Assembly (NCBI GenBank): GCA_003230795.1
Contig: QIGM01000415.1
Location: forward strand, 1 to 10,914
Length of the DNA: 10,914 nucleotides
Direction: 5' to 3'
Source: a bacterium
GTDB taxonomy: Bacteria > Bdellovibrionota_C > UBA2361 > SZUA-149
Below the pieces are notes generated by a model. It was not told where the DNA came from, did no database searches, and saw only the letters and a program-made list of their open reading frames with translations. Positions 1-9,400 of this stretch are shown here, one piece after another (within the stretch, counting starts at the first letter, position 1; every line of letters begins with the position of its first letter). Both the position numbers and the translations under genes were made by a program.

Positions 1-227
1 CCTTCCAACAAAGAGTGCAAAGAATGATCGCAGCCAACATTCTTCGAGGGCACCTGGGAAGACTAATTGAGCTCTACGTCCTAATGGACCGAGCGGTCTT
101 CCTCAAAGAGTTCGGCTGTCGAGTCGAAGTCGCTGAATTTTTTGAACAATCTACTTCGCCTCGAAATGTAGGAATACTTGCTTTCGGCGTTGACTCACCC
201 TCCCAATACTCACTTCTCCGACGCTAA
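1..227 (+). CDS. C-terminal fragment of a probable class I SAM-dependent methyltransferase (partial, runs off left edge)
   Basis: The reading frame is open from base 3 to a TAA at 225-227, and no start is needed because the gene enters from outside the window. The visible 74 residues contain an amphipathic stretch (RGHLGRLIELYVLMDRAVFL), then GCRVEVAEFFEQ and SPRNVGILAF. This resembles, from memory, the C-terminal end of one class I methyltransferase family, which closes with a helix, a G-Y-x-V-x-x-x-E-F strand and a [TS]-P-[KR]-N-[LIV] motif before the last beta strand. The SAM-binding motifs would lie outside the window, so the function is inferred from the tail alone. It converges on metH with 39 bases between the two stop codons. 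The alternative is a chance open frame, but the ordered alternation of helix and strand and the SPRN motif argue for a real gene end. Confidence 0.45.
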   Translation, partial: FQQRVQRMIAANILRGHLGRLIELYVLMDRAVFLKEFGCRVEVAEFFEQSTSPRNVGILAFGVDSPSQYSLLRR

Positions 228-266
228 GTACTGGGTATCGATTACGAGTTCTTCAGTAGCTCTTCG

Positions 267-3200
267 CTACGCCCTAGGACCATTCCCCACAAGCGGTGAT
301 TTCAACTCCTCAGAGTCAATATTCGCTGATTCGTCTTCGCGTGAAGGCTCATAGTTTAGCACTGGTGAAAGCCAACGTTCTATCTCTTGAAGCGTCATAC
401 CCTTACGTGCAGCATATTCAACGACTTGATCCTTTTCAATGCGACCGAGCCCGAAGTACTTGCTCGCCGGATGGGAATAATACATCCCCGAAACGGAAGC
501 ACCAGGGTGCATCGCGCAACTCTCTGTAAGTTGCATGCCAATCTTTTCTGTCACACCCAACAGCTCAAAAAGCGATTTCTTTTCTGTATGATCCGGACAG
601 GCGGGGTAACCTGGAGCAGGACGAATGCCTTGATACTTCTCACCAATCAAAGATTCATTATCGAGAGATTCTTCTACCGCATAACCCCAATAGTTGCGTC
701 GCACCTCTCTGTGAAGATACTCGGCAAAGGCTTCTGCAAGTCTGTCTGCGAGAGCCTTAACCATTATACCGTTGTAGTCATCAAGCTTGGACACGTACTG
801 CTCGGCAAGCTCATCCGCGCCAATCCCAGCGGTAACTGCAAAACCACCAATGTAGTCGGCTACACCTGAGCTACCCACACCTGAGCTACGAGGCGCGATG
901 AAATCTGATAAGGCTAGATTCTTCACTCCTTGGCGCTTCTCAGCCTGCTGGCGCAAAGTATGAAACACGGTGAGCACTTCGGAACGAGTCTCATCGGTGT
1001 ATATTTCAACATCGTCACCAATGCTATTGGCAGGGAAAATGCCGAAAATTCCCTTCGCCTTGATGCTGCCGTCTTTGATTATCAGATCGAGTAACTCGCT
1101 CGCATCTTTGAACAACGAAGTGGCTTCTTTACCAACTCGAGGAGACTGAAGAATTTCTGGGTATTTCCCTTTCAGATCCCAAGCCTGAAAAAACGGAGAC
1201 CAGTCGATATATTCGCGAAGCGTTGCGAGAGGAACATCGTCAAGAATCTGCACGCCGAGCTTTTTGGGTTGTACGGGACTGTGTTTAGCCCAGTCGATCT
1301 TGAGCCCGTTAGCTCTCGCTGCTTCTATAGACACGAACTTGCGATTCGAGGATCGTTTGGCGTGGTCTTCTCGAAGAGCCAAATACTCCTCGTCAATTTT
1401 TGCCAAAAGGCCTGTTTTCAACTCTGGATTGAGGAGGGAGCTAACCACTGGCACTGACCTTGAGGCGTCGAGAACATGTATGGCGCCGTGATCGTAGTTT
1501 GGGGCTATTTTGACAGCCGTATGCCTTCTAGAAGTTGTAGCTCCACCGATAAGAAGTGGAATATCCAAGCCCTGCCGAGTCATCTCGCGAGCAACGAAGA
1601 CCATTTCATCAAGCGAAGGCGTGATGAGACCACTAAGCCCGATGATATCGACGTTCTCCTCACGAGCCTTGTCGAGAATCGTTTGGCAAGGCACCATCAC
1701 ACCTAAATCGATAACTTCAAAATTATTGCAGGCGAGCACCACTCCAACGATATTCTTTCCGATGTCGTGAACATCCCCCTTCACGGTCGCCATGAGAATC
1801 TTTCCAGACTTACTCGAAACAGAATCCTCTTTTGCATCCTCGATAAAGGGAAGCAGATGGGCAACCGCCTTTTTCATTACGCGAGCGCTTTTTACAACCT
1901 GAGGAAGAAACATCTTCCCCGAGCCAAAGAGATCGCCGACGATATTCATTCCATCCATCAAGGGCCCTTCAATCACGTCAAGGGGACGCTTCGCAGCAAG
2001 TCGAGCTTCTTCGGCGTCTTCAACCGCAAACTCTAGAATTCCCTTCACTAGGGCATGCGACAAGCGTTGCTCGACTGGAGCTTCTCTCCACTTAAGCTTT
2101 TCAGAGTCATCTACCTTCGCCTTGCCTTTTACCGTTTCCGCGAACTCGACTAAGCGTTCGGTCGAATCCTCTCTTCGGTTGAGGATGACATCCTCAACTC
2201 GCTCGAGCAGATCCTTAGGAATTTCTTCATAGACCTCAAGCTGACCCGCATTGACGATACCCATATCAAGACCAGCACGAACGGCATGGAGTAGGAATGC
2301 AGAGTGAATAGCTTCACGCACTCTGTTATTCCCGCGAAAGGAAAAAGAAACATTACTCACTCCCCCGCTAACATGAGCGTAAGGAAGGTTTTTCTTTATC
2401 CACTCCGTCGCTTGAATAAAGGATACCGCGTAGTCGTTATGCTCTTCAATACCAGTCCCAACCGTAAGGATATTTGGATCAAAGATAATATCTTCTGGGG
2501 GGAAATCTGCTTTCGTCGTAAGCAGATCATACGCCCGTTGGCAGATTTCTATTCGACGTTCGTAAGAGTCAGCTTGCCCCTGCTCGTCAAAAGCCATCAC
2601 AACAACGGCGGCACCAAAACGTCTGATTTCTTTTGCTTGAGCAAGAAACTGCTCCTCGCCTTCCTTAAGACTGATTGAGTTAACAATGCCTTTACCCTGG
2701 AGGCACTTTAGACCCGCGTGAAGAACGGACCACTTTGAGGAATCAACCATAAAGGGTAAACGAGCAATATCGGGCTCTGCTGACATCAAGTGGATGAAGC
2801 GAGGCATGAGTGCCTCGGTATCAAGCATTCCTTCATCGAGGTTGATATCAAGCACTTGCGCTCCACCCTCAACTTGACTTCGTGCAACTTCTAACGCCGC
2901 GTCTAAATCTTCGGCCTGAATGAGCTTCTCAAACTTCTTCGAACCAGTAACATTGGTACGCTCACCAATATTCATAAAGTTCGACTCTGGCGTATAAATC
3001 ATCGGCTCAAGGCCGCTCAACTGGAGATGCCGCGAACGCTCTGGGATTTTCCGCGGACTATGGCTCTCAAGACGCTCAACAACGGCACCTAAATGTTCCG
3101 GTGTCGTGCCACAACATCCTCCAACGATATTAACAAAACCACTCTGAAGAAACTCCTCTAATTCATTCGCGAACTCTGTAGGAGTCTCATCGTATTCGCC

Positions 3201-4043
3201 GAATTCATTCGGCAAACCTGCGTTGGGGTACACGCTAACCGGCACCCAGGCACATTCCGATATCTCACGTAGGAATGGACGCATTTGTCTCGCACCAAGC
3301 GCACAGTTTAGGCCGATAGAGAGCAGGTTCTTCGTGTGGGATACCGAAATCCAGAACGCTTCCGGAGTTTGACCAGATAGGGTTCTACCGCTTTGATCAG
3401 TAATGGTACCCGAAATCATCACCGGCAGTGGGTCCATCCCCGATTCTTCGAAGTATTGCTCAATAGCATAGACTGCTGCTTTACAATTGAGCGTATCGAA
3501 AACGGTTTCAATGATAAGGATGTCAGAACCACCCTCCACCAATCCACGGACTTGTAGGCAATAGGCATCCTTTAGGTCATCGAAGGATACAGCGCGAAAG
3601 CCAGGATTATTCACATCCGGCGACAGAGAAGCTGTTTTATTCGTTGGCCCAATCGCACCCGCTACAAAACGAGGCTTATCGGGGTTACGCTTGGTAAATT
3701 CCTCGCAGACCTTCTTCGCTATTCGAGCTGATTCAAAGTTAAGTTCAAATGCATGCTCTTCGGTGGCGTAGTCCGCCTGAGAGATAGTGGTAGAGTTGAA
3801 AGTATTGGTTTCAATGATGTCAGAACCTGCGTCGAGAAAGGCTCGATGAATCTCCTCTATCACCTCAGGCTTAGAAAGGGTCAAGAGGTCGTTGTTGCCT
3901 TGGAGGTCCTGGCCATGGTCTTTGAACCGTTCGCCTCGGAAATCATCCTCGCCGAGTTCATACCCCTGGATCATGGTGCCCATCGCACCATCCACAACCA
4001 GAATTCGTTCTTTTAGTATTTCTCTAATTTCACGCAGATTCAT
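267..4043 (-). CDS. metH: Cobalamin-dependent methionine synthase (5-methyltetrahydrofolate-homocysteine methyltransferase)
   Basis: This cytosolic enzyme transfers the methyl group of 5-methyltetrahydrofolate to homocysteine through methylcobalamin, giving methionine and tetrahydrofolate. The 1258 residues contain all four classic modules. The homocysteine domain (about 1-325) has zinc ligands C247 (in GLNC) and C310/C311 (in GGCCGT). The folate domain (about 355-615) starts with [14 protein letters not shown]. The cobalamin cap and binding domains (about 645-880) have D757-V-H759-D-I-G762, where H759 is the lower axial ligand, and S810. The reactivation domain (about 920-1235) has R1141-P-A-P-G-Y-P-A-C-P for AdoMet. 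Cysteine, histidine and S810 numbering matches the E. coli enzyme (1227 residues), so spacing is conserved through the first three modules. The extra length lies mostly near the C terminus, including a five-residue duplication at about 1053-1062 and a polar tail. The ATG at 4043 fits the family start ([17 protein letters not shown]), but no clear ribosome-binding site precedes it. I see no B12 or SAM riboswitch in the 152-base leader. Confidence 0.98.
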   Translation of the reverse strand: MNLREIREILKERILVVDGAMGTMIQGYELGEDDFRGERFKDHGQDLQGNNDLLTLSKPEVIEEIHRAFLDAGSDIIETNTFNSTTISQADYATEEHAFELNFESARIAKKVCEEFTKRNPDKPRFVAGAIGPTNKTASLSPDVNNPGFRAVSFDDLKDAYCLQVRGLVEGGSDILIIETVFDTLNCKAAVYAIEQYFEESGMDPLPVMISGTITDQSGRTLSGQTPEAFWISVSHTKNLLSIGLNCALGARQMRPFLREISECAWVPVSVYPNAGLPNEFGEYDETPTEFANELEEFLQSGFVNIVGGCCGTTPEHLGAVVERLESHSPRKIPERSRHLQLSGLEPMIYTPESNFMNIGERTNVTGSKKFEKLIQAEDLDAALEVARSQVEGGAQVLDINLDEGMLDTEALMPRFIHLMSAEPDIARLPFMVDSSKWSVLHAGLKCLQGKGIVNSISLKEGEEQFLAQAKEIRRFGAAVVVMAFDEQGQADSYERRIEICQRAYDLLTTKADFPPEDIIFDPNILTVGTGIEEHNDYAVSFIQATEWIKKNLPYAHVSGGVSNVSFSFRGNNRVREAIHSAFLLHAVRAGLDMGIVNAGQLEVYEEIPKDLLERVEDVILNRREDSTERLVEFAETVKGKAKVDDSEKLKWREAPVEQRLSHALVKGILEFAVEDAEEARLAAKRPLDVIEGPLMDGMNIVGDLFGSGKMFLPQVVKSARVMKKAVAHLLPFIEDAKEDSVSSKSGKILMATVKGDVHDIGKNIVGVVLACNNFEVIDLGVMVPCQTILDKAREENVDIIGLSGLITPSLDEMVFVAREMTRQGLDIPLLIGGATTSRRHTAVKIAPNYDHGAIHVLDASRSVPVVSSLLNPELKTGLLAKIDEEYLALREDHAKRSSNRKFVSIEAARANGLKIDWAKHSPVQPKKLGVQILDDVPLATLREYIDWSPFFQAWDLKGKYPEILQSPRVGKEATSLFKDASELLDLIIKDGSIKAKGIFGIFPANSIGDDVEIYTDETRSEVLTVFHTLRQQAEKRQGVKNLALSDFIAPRSSGVGSSGVADYIGGFAVTAGIGADELAEQYVSKLDDYNGIMVKALADRLAEAFAEYLHREVRRNYWGYAVEESLDNESLIGEKYQGIRPAPGYPACPDHTEKKSLFELLGVTEKIGMQLTESCAMHPGASVSGMYYSHPASKYFGLGRIEKDQVVEYAARKGMTLQEIERWLSPVLNYEPSREDESANIDSEELKSPLVGNGPRA
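862..889 (-). repeat. In-frame 15-base tandem duplication within metH
   Basis: The 13-mer GTAGCTCAGGTGT (minus strand) occurs twice, at 877-889 and 862-874, with a period of 15 bases. It encodes S-S-G-V-G followed by S-S-G-V-A just before D-Y-I-G-G-F in the AdoMet (reactivation) domain. One copy matches the usual family pattern before this DYIG motif, so the second copy looks like a slippage-type insertion of five residues that keeps the frame. Confidence 0.85.
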
Positions 4044-4112
4044 TTCTTAATTTTGGTGTTTCGATAGGATTAATTGGGGTGAAGAGTATTTGCTCAGAAT
4101 AATAACAGAATC

Positions 4113-4137
4113 AGAAAAACACGCCAGTTTAAGGCGG
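4113..4137 (-). terminator. Weak candidate terminator after the CRP-type regulator gene
   Basis: On the minus strand a CGCC-TTAAACT-GGCG hairpin is followed by TGTTTTTCT, about 60 bases after the regulator's stop and 70 bases before metH. The stem is only four GC pairs, so it may be weak or may not act at all. It would separate the regulator from metH if active. Confidence 0.3.
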
Positions 4138-4195
4138 ATTTGCTGGAGATCGCTTAAATTGAATTGCTAGGCCTAAAACGCTACCGCGTCCAGTC

Positions 4196-4858
4196 CTACA
4201 GAGGTAACTTTCGGAACTCGATCTGCTTATTGTCGACGAAGATACACTCATCCTCTTCAAGCCCCTTAAGGGCTCTCGTAACCATCTCGCGAGAGGTTCC
4301 AACGATATTCGCAAGCTCTTGGTGCGTAGGACGCTCCTCAATTACTAGCCTCTCTTCGCCATCAACGGTCTTTGGTCGCGCCAGTGACTTAAGAGTCCGC
4401 GCGACACGTCGATAGACATCGAACAACACAAGATCACCTATCTTCGCACTAGATGCCCGCAAACGAAGCGCCATCTGCTTCATGACACATGCTGCGAGAC
4501 CATTCTCTCCCGAGATGTGCATCTTAAACTCTTCACCTGGAAGCGCGAAAAGCTTGCAATCAGATAAGGCGACTACATTCGCAGAACGATCCTCTCCAGT
4601 GAGAACTGAAATTTCTCCAAAAAAGTCACCCGGCTCGTACATGGCGAGCACTATTTCCTTTCCTTCATTGGAAACAAGATTAACTTTTGCCTTTCCTTCG
4701 AAGAGAAACATCATACTTGGGCCGGGGTCACCCTCGTAGACAATGTAGCTGCCCTTTGGTACTCGCCGCTCTTGCATGACGGCGCCAAGTCTAAGCAACT
4801 CGGCGCTATCAAGTTCATCGAAGAGAGCTATTTGCCGAAGCTGATGTTCAGGTATCAT
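4196..4858 (-). CDS. CRP/FNR-family transcriptional regulator, cAMP-receptor-protein type
   Basis: This 220-residue protein has the usual CRP size and order: an N-terminal cyclic-nucleotide beta barrel (about 10-115), a long dimerisation helix (about 120-150) and a C-terminal winged helix (about 155-217). The phosphate-binding cassette reads PGDFFGEISVLTGEDRSANV. E82, R91 and S92 match E. coli CRP E72, R82 and S83, and S136/S137 in RASSAKIGDLVLFDV sit where CRP has T127/S128. The recognition helix T-S-R190-E191-M-V-T-R195 keeps the R-E-x-x-x-R set that reads TGTGA half-sites. The N-terminal cysteine cluster of FNR is absent, so an iron-sulfur oxygen sensor is unlikely. The ATG at 4858 begins close to the standard IALFDEL start, but only a weak GGGG lies upstream. 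It follows zwf by 69 bases and may be co-transcribed with it. cAMP binding is inferred from residues only. Confidence 0.93.
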   Translation of the reverse strand: MIPEHQLRQIALFDELDSAELLRLGAVMQERRVPKGSYIVYEGDPGPSMMFLFEGKAKVNLVSNEGKEIVLAMYEPGDFFGEISVLTGEDRSANVVALSDCKLFALPGEEFKMHISGENGLAACVMKQMALRLRASSAKIGDLVLFDVYRRVARTLKSLARPKTVDGEERLVIEERPTHQELANIVGTSREMVTRALKGLEEDECIFVDNKQIEFRKLPL

Positions 4859-4927
4859 GCGAGGCTGCCCCGACTTTGACGATTAATAATGCGAGATCGG
4901 CTAATAATAGAAAAACGACACGCTCTT

Positions 4928-6241
4928 TTAGTAGTCGTCAAAATCAATCCAATCCACGGCGAAGCGAGATTGCGGAACCTTTCCTCGGCGGTAAATAGAT
5001 ACTTCACCAGTATCTAGAAATCCGCTGAACAGCTTCCAAGACATCTCTGTCTCCTGTCCGCTCACGAAGAGAGTTTGATCCCCTCGTAGCACATCGAGAA
5101 GAAGTCGCTGGTAGGCTTCGGGGATTTCTTCATTCTCAAAAGCATCCCGGTAAGTGTACTTCATATGGGTTTGCTGCAGAGTCTGATCCGTTCCAGGCAC
5201 CTTATTCTGCATATCGATAAATATCCCTTCGTCTGGCTGAATTCGGATTACAATCTTATTGGCCGCAAGGTCTCCCATATCGTTAAACAACAGACGTGGC
5301 AGCTTTCTAAACTGTATTCCAATCTCAGTCCCTTTACGCGGCATGTATTTCCCGGTGCGCATAAAGATAGGGACTCTATTCCAACGATAGTTGTTGACTC
5401 GCATACGAAGCTCGGCGTAAGTCTCCGTTTCAGATTCAGGCGCAACACCTTCTTCGTTACGATACCCCTCATACTGCCAACGATGACATTCTTCTATTGT
5501 GAGTGTGCGCAAGACATTAGTCTTTGCCAAGCGAACATCGTCTGCTTCAAGCGTAATCGGCGGCTCCATCGTGACAAGACAGAGCAACTGCATTAAATGA
5601 TTCTGCGCCATGTCGCGAATAATACCAGCATTGTCGAAATACTGTGCTCGCCCTTCTGTGCCAATAGTTTCAAAAGCGCTGATTTGAATTGATTCGATAT
5701 ACCGACTGTTCCAAATCGGCTCGAAGATAGAATTCGCAAAACGAAACACCATCATGTTTTGGACTGTTTCTTTTCCAAGATAATGATCGATTCGGTAGAT
5801 CTGATGCTCGCCGAAGTACTTAGTGATCTCCTTATTGAGATCTACAGAGGACGGATAGTCATGCCCGAACGGTTTTTCAATAATAATAGATGACTCTTCA
5901 CCAAAACCTTGGGCGACAAGCTCACGGGCAGTGTCTGCATACACTCTTGGAGGTAGGGAAAAGAAAAATACTATTCGATCGAAATCGCCTTGGGATTTTA
6001 TATACTCCTTCATCCCGTCAAGGCCGGTATGATAGTGGAGCAATTTAGCGAATCCTTCACACACCTCGAAGAGCCCACGAAAATCCTCGTCAGAAAACTC
6101 ACTACGTCCAGAGCCGATGATTACATTGGTGTCGTCGATCTTATTCTGAGCGTAGAGCGTCTCTAGCGCTGGAATTAGTTTCCGCTTAGCGAGATCGCCA
6201 GAGGCTCCGAGAATTACAATAGCTGTGCGTGATTGAGCCAT
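4928..6241 (-). CDS. zwf: Glucose-6-phosphate 1-dehydrogenase (compact form)
   Basis: This enzyme oxidises glucose 6-phosphate to 6-phosphogluconolactone and makes NAD(P)H, the entry step of the oxidative pentose phosphate or Entner-Doudoroff route. The Rossmann motif GASGDLAKRK is at 12-21, EKPFGHD at 122-128 and the substrate motif RIDHYLGKE at 150-158 (D152, H153). The second catalytic histidine is H215 in DMAQNH, and RTGK is at 295-298. All catalytic residues known for the Leuconostoc enzyme are present. At 437 residues it is about 50 shorter than usual: the segment between SDEDFR and the FFFSLPP strand is reduced, and the C terminus ends in acidic WIDFDDY instead of the usual Y-x-x-G-S-W-G-P tail. 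The ATG at 6241 is set by AIVILGASGD and has an AGGAG at 6252-6256 (10-base spacing). No opcA, pgl or gnd lies alongside. NADP versus NAD preference cannot be read with certainty. Confidence 0.97.
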   Translation of the reverse strand: MAQSRTAIVILGASGDLAKRKLIPALETLYAQNKIDDTNVIIGSGRSEFSDEDFRGLFEVCEGFAKLLHYHTGLDGMKEYIKSQGDFDRIVFFFSLPPRVYADTARELVAQGFGEESSIIIEKPFGHDYPSSVDLNKEITKYFGEHQIYRIDHYLGKETVQNMMVFRFANSIFEPIWNSRYIESIQISAFETIGTEGRAQYFDNAGIIRDMAQNHLMQLLCLVTMEPPITLEADDVRLAKTNVLRTLTIEECHRWQYEGYRNEEGVAPESETETYAELRMRVNNYRWNRVPIFMRTGKYMPRKGTEIGIQFRKLPRLLFNDMGDLAANKIVIRIQPDEGIFIDMQNKVPGTDQTLQQTHMKYTYRDAFENEEIPEAYQRLLLDVLRGDQTLFVSGQETEMSWKLFSGFLDTGEVSIYRRGKVPQSRFAVDWIDFDDY

Positions 6242-6279
6242 ATTAGGGCAACTCCTGAGAAGGGTCTAAGAACACTGAA

Positions 6280-6308
6280 TTTCTATCTAACTCGCAATGC
6301 TTATGCAA
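6280..6308 (-). promoter_or_regulatory. Possible sigma-70-type promoter of zwf
   Basis: On the minus strand TTGCAT (6303-6308) and TAGAAA (6280-6285) are separated by 17 bases, each matching four of six consensus positions. The predicted transcript start would be about 30 bases upstream of the zwf ATG and just in front of its AGGAG site. The position is sensible but the match is modest. Confidence 0.3.
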
Positions 6309-6345
6309 ACTAAGCTTCCTCCCCATCGAGATTTGGCCTTTCTCT

Positions 6346-6362
6346 TGCGCATCGCCTGCGCA
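6346..6362. promoter_or_regulatory. Paired palindrome TGCGCA-N5-TGCGCA upstream of zwf
   Basis: Two copies of the self-complementary hexamer TGCGCA lie at 6346-6351 and 6357-6362, 11 bases apart start to start, or about one helical turn. The arrangement is both a direct and an inverted repeat. It lies about 38 bases upstream of the suggested zwf -35 box, a position suited to an activator or other DNA-binding protein. It does not resemble a TGTGA-N6-TCACA CRP site, so the neighbouring regulator is not the obvious ligand. Confidence 0.3.
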
Positions 6363-6431
6363 GCTCAATTACCGACCACAGCACGTGTTTTTATGAGAAG
6401 CTAGACTAGGGGGAATTGGTCGAGTTCAGCG

Positions 6432-6453
6432 CGGGACCAGAAAACCGGCCCCG
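6432..6453 (-). other. GC-rich hairpin downstream of the large secreted-protein gene
   Basis: In minus-strand RNA, CGGGGCC pairs with GGUCCCG over seven positions (one G-U pair) around an eight-base loop. It lies about 45 bases after the stop codon. No U-run follows, so it may protect the 3' end of the message or block readthrough weakly; it is not a textbook terminator. Confidence 0.35.
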
Positions 6454-6455
6454 AA

Positions 6456-6491
6456 CCGAAAAACAACAGCCGAAAAGCAACAGTCGAAAAA
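6456..6491. repeat. 14-base tandem repeat in the 3' flank of the secreted-protein gene
   Basis: On the plus strand CCGAAAAACAACAG (6456-6469) is followed directly by CCGAAAAGCAACAG (6470-6483), with one mismatch, and then by a partial third unit TCGAAAAA (6484-6491). Read on the minus strand this gives spaced T-runs directly after the gene. Confidence 0.75.
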
Positions 6492-6497
6492 TCGACT
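6482..6497 (-). terminator. Perfect hairpin over the stop codon of the secreted-protein gene
   Basis: AGTCGA-TTTT-TCGACT is a perfect six-pair stem with a four-base loop, and the TAG stop at 6496-6498 overlaps its first arm. The following minus-strand bases GTTGCTTTTCGGC and a later TTGTTTTTC provide T-runs. With the GC-rich hairpin further down it may form a composite terminator. The stem is too short to be sure. Confidence 0.35.
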
Positions 6498-9400
6498 ACT
6501 TAACTGCGGTAGGCATGACAAAGTCGACTGTGCCATCTGGCGTGAGGCGAACTCTGCGAACCTCTGAAAGCACAGCGCCTTCAGATTCGGTGCTCACACG
6601 TAGCGACCCGTAGGTATTATCTGGAAACTGCAGACCACCGACGCTACTCACTCCAATTGAAGAGCTCGCTCCTTGCCCTAAATCGAAAGTTCCAGGAAAA
6701 GCGCCGCCAGAGAACGAACGTATCAAAAACTCGGCAGTTGCCGTCGCCTCATCCGTTGAGAAGACAGTAAATACGTCCTGCATCTCAAGGAAGGTGTTAA
6801 TAGACCCGACTTGCAAGGCTCGTCCCTTTGGTCGAGCCGGAGAAGCAAAAGCTGTCTGTAGCTGGTTATCAGTACCGGTTAGGTAGTGCATGCTCTGTCC
6901 GGCAATTGCACCGTTGAGCACCTGAATAGCAACCGACCCACACGATCCCGCAGGAAGCACCGCACTCGCATTAAAATGGAACTGGCTCTTCGGCGCAAAA
7001 AGCTGCTGCTGCTCGGCGACAATGCCTCCAAGCTGAGTTCTAAAGCTAACAAGAACAGAACAAGTTTCGTCGCTCACACAAGCAACTTCCAACCAATCCG
7101 CAACAAACGGCTGTTCTTTAAGTCCCTCGACTCCCTCGACTTGATTGCAAATCGGAGCGTAAAGCGTCTCACCCGTCCCAGGAGCACCCTCAAGAGTGAA
7201 GGCGAAGTTATACGTTTCCGGCGAAACGGCCGGAGGCGAATTTGAGCTGTAGCGACTTACAGAAAGGAAATACTCAGCTTCAGGATCCTCTGGCAATACT
7301 TCGACGAGATATACTGACTCAATAACCGTCCCTTGACTGTTTACAAACTCATGCCCTGCGTGGACATCGAACTCTCCAAGTCCAGGAAGAACTACTTCTC
7401 TCGTGTCTTTCAGCACGCCTTCTTGGTCGAAGATGTTAATGGTGAACTTTTGGGGTGAAAAGTCTAGGTCGCCATTTCCATCGCGCTTACCAAAGGCAAT
7501 GACCTCAGCCCAGTTCGGAACCAAAAATCCCTGACCCCGAGGATCGTAGGTATTGGATACTGCGTACGTCGGACCTGTAGATGGGTTTCTGAATTCCCTT
7601 GAGAAAGCGAAAGAGTAGTTTCCATCCTCATTCGGGCGATAGAAGCTGATTCTACCAAGAAGTCTCTCGGTTGGGTCGGCATCGTCGAACTCAAAACTCA
7701 CCAAGCCATAGGTGTCCACGATTCCATCAGGGCGTCCTAAACCATTCGGTGTGTTCTGAGTCGCACTCAAGTCCTCAAAGCCATCACAACCTTGAGACGC
7801 AATATCACAGGCAAACTTCACCAAAGAGTTGATGTCGATATCTACCTGACTCCCTGGAGGAACGATTGTTGTTCGCTTAATCATCACCTCGCCACGAAGG
7901 TTGTAGATTGTCAGATCAACGTCTTTTGCTTTGGTTCCCTGATTAATGAGCTCCGCAAAGGACTGCTGCCCCAAAAAGGTGTTGAACTTCACAAAAGCAG
8001 GGCTTCGTAGTGGAAGCGCCTCGTCATCCTCACTCGGATCCGCGGGTGAGTCACATCCAGGATCTCCAAGCCCTCCGGCTTTGAAGTCAGCAATTCCGTC
8101 TTGGTCATCATCGAGACCGTTATCGCAGACGAGGTTATCATCCTGTTCGTCATCATCGTCATCGCTAGTGCAACCAGGGTCACCGCCAGAGAAATCCGCG
8201 ATTCCATCGCCGTCGTTATCGATTCCGTCACTACAAACTGGGCGATCTTCTTCCGATCCGTCTTGCCCGTTGTCACAGCCTGGGTCAGCAGGGAAATCGA
8301 TCTTTCCGTCGTTGTCGTTATCAAGTCCGTCGCTACATACTGGCGGCTCACTCTCGTCTTGATCCGCTAGGCTCTGACAACCAGGATCTGCTGGGAAATC
8401 AATTTTTCCGTCGTTATCGTTATCAAGACCATCACTGCAAACGGTAATCGCGTGCCCAGGGTCTACATTACTGCAAACACTGACTCCAGAAGGAGAAAGC
8501 GTCTTTACGGAGTAGTAGTAGATAGTGCCAGGAATTACGTCCGTATCTACGTAAAGAGTAGTCCCTGCGCTAAGATTTTCGGCTATCACTGTCTCACAAA
8601 CTTCAGGCGTGAGCGCTCGGTAGAGAGTATATCCCTGAACTTCTCCGCCAGTAGGAGAAGGCTGCCAAGTAACGTTCACTTTATCAGGAAACGCTCCGTC
8701 GGTAGCACTGACGTTAAGCGGTGGGCTAATTCGTCGATAGCCAGGATCGATCGGACTGCAATCACTGTCCCCCGTCGGCGACAAGGTCTTGAATGAATAG
8801 TAATACGTCACGCCCGGCACAGCCGAGGTGTCATCATAACTACGAGGGTCCGCAGGAAGATCGGAAGCTATCAAGCTTCCACAAGCTTCCGAAACTTCGC
8901 TTCGGTAAAGGTCATAGCCATCGATTACTCCGCCATTTGTCGGATCATCCCAAGTAACAAGCACCTTCTCTTCGAAAGTTCCGTCAGAAGCTTGGATATT
9001 CTTTGGTGGCGAGATTCTAGCAAAACCTGGGTCGATATTACTGCACGTACTGTTCTTACTAGTAGGTGCCTCACCGACACTCTGCATCGTGTAATAGTAT
9101 GTAGTCGCCGGAACAACGTTCGTATCATCGAACTCCTGCGGATTCGTGCCTTTTGGAAGATTCGTAGCAACCTGGGTAGTGGTTGGATCCGGATCGTCGT
9201 TTACAAGGCCGCAAAGAGCGATTGGACTAAATGAACGATAGATATTGAAGGCGGTCACTTCCGGACCCGAGGCTGGGTGCTGAAAGCTCACTCGGATAAG
9301 ATCCTCAAAGTCCCCATCAGTCGCAGATACAACCGGAGGATTCGGAGCTGGTGGTTCCTGGATACGTCCAGCGTCTGTTTGACTACAGTTACCTGCAACG

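Noticed and set aside
256..270. Hairpin GTAGC-GAAGA-GCTAC over the metH stop codon as a terminator
   Set aside because: The stem has only five pairs and no T-run follows on either strand.
862..889. GTAGCTCAG on the minus strand resembles a tRNA D-arm, twice
   Set aside because: It lies in frame in the conserved MetH coding region, with no acceptor, anticodon or T-arm around it.
4044..4195. Cobalamin or SAM riboswitch in front of metH
   Set aside because: The 152-base gap is short and AT-rich, and I see neither a B12-box-like motif nor the multi-helix pattern of SAM riboswitches.
6382..6387. CACGTG palindrome upstream of zwf as an operator
   Set aside because: It is a single six-base palindrome with no extended symmetry or partner site, so it is likely chance.
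7946..8370. Long open plus-strand frames (Ser/Pro-rich and Val/Ile-rich) opposite the calcium-loop repeats
   Set aside because: They are shadows of the repetitive Asp/Asn/Gly codons on the minus strand: composition is strongly biased and no ribosome-binding site or family pattern is seen.
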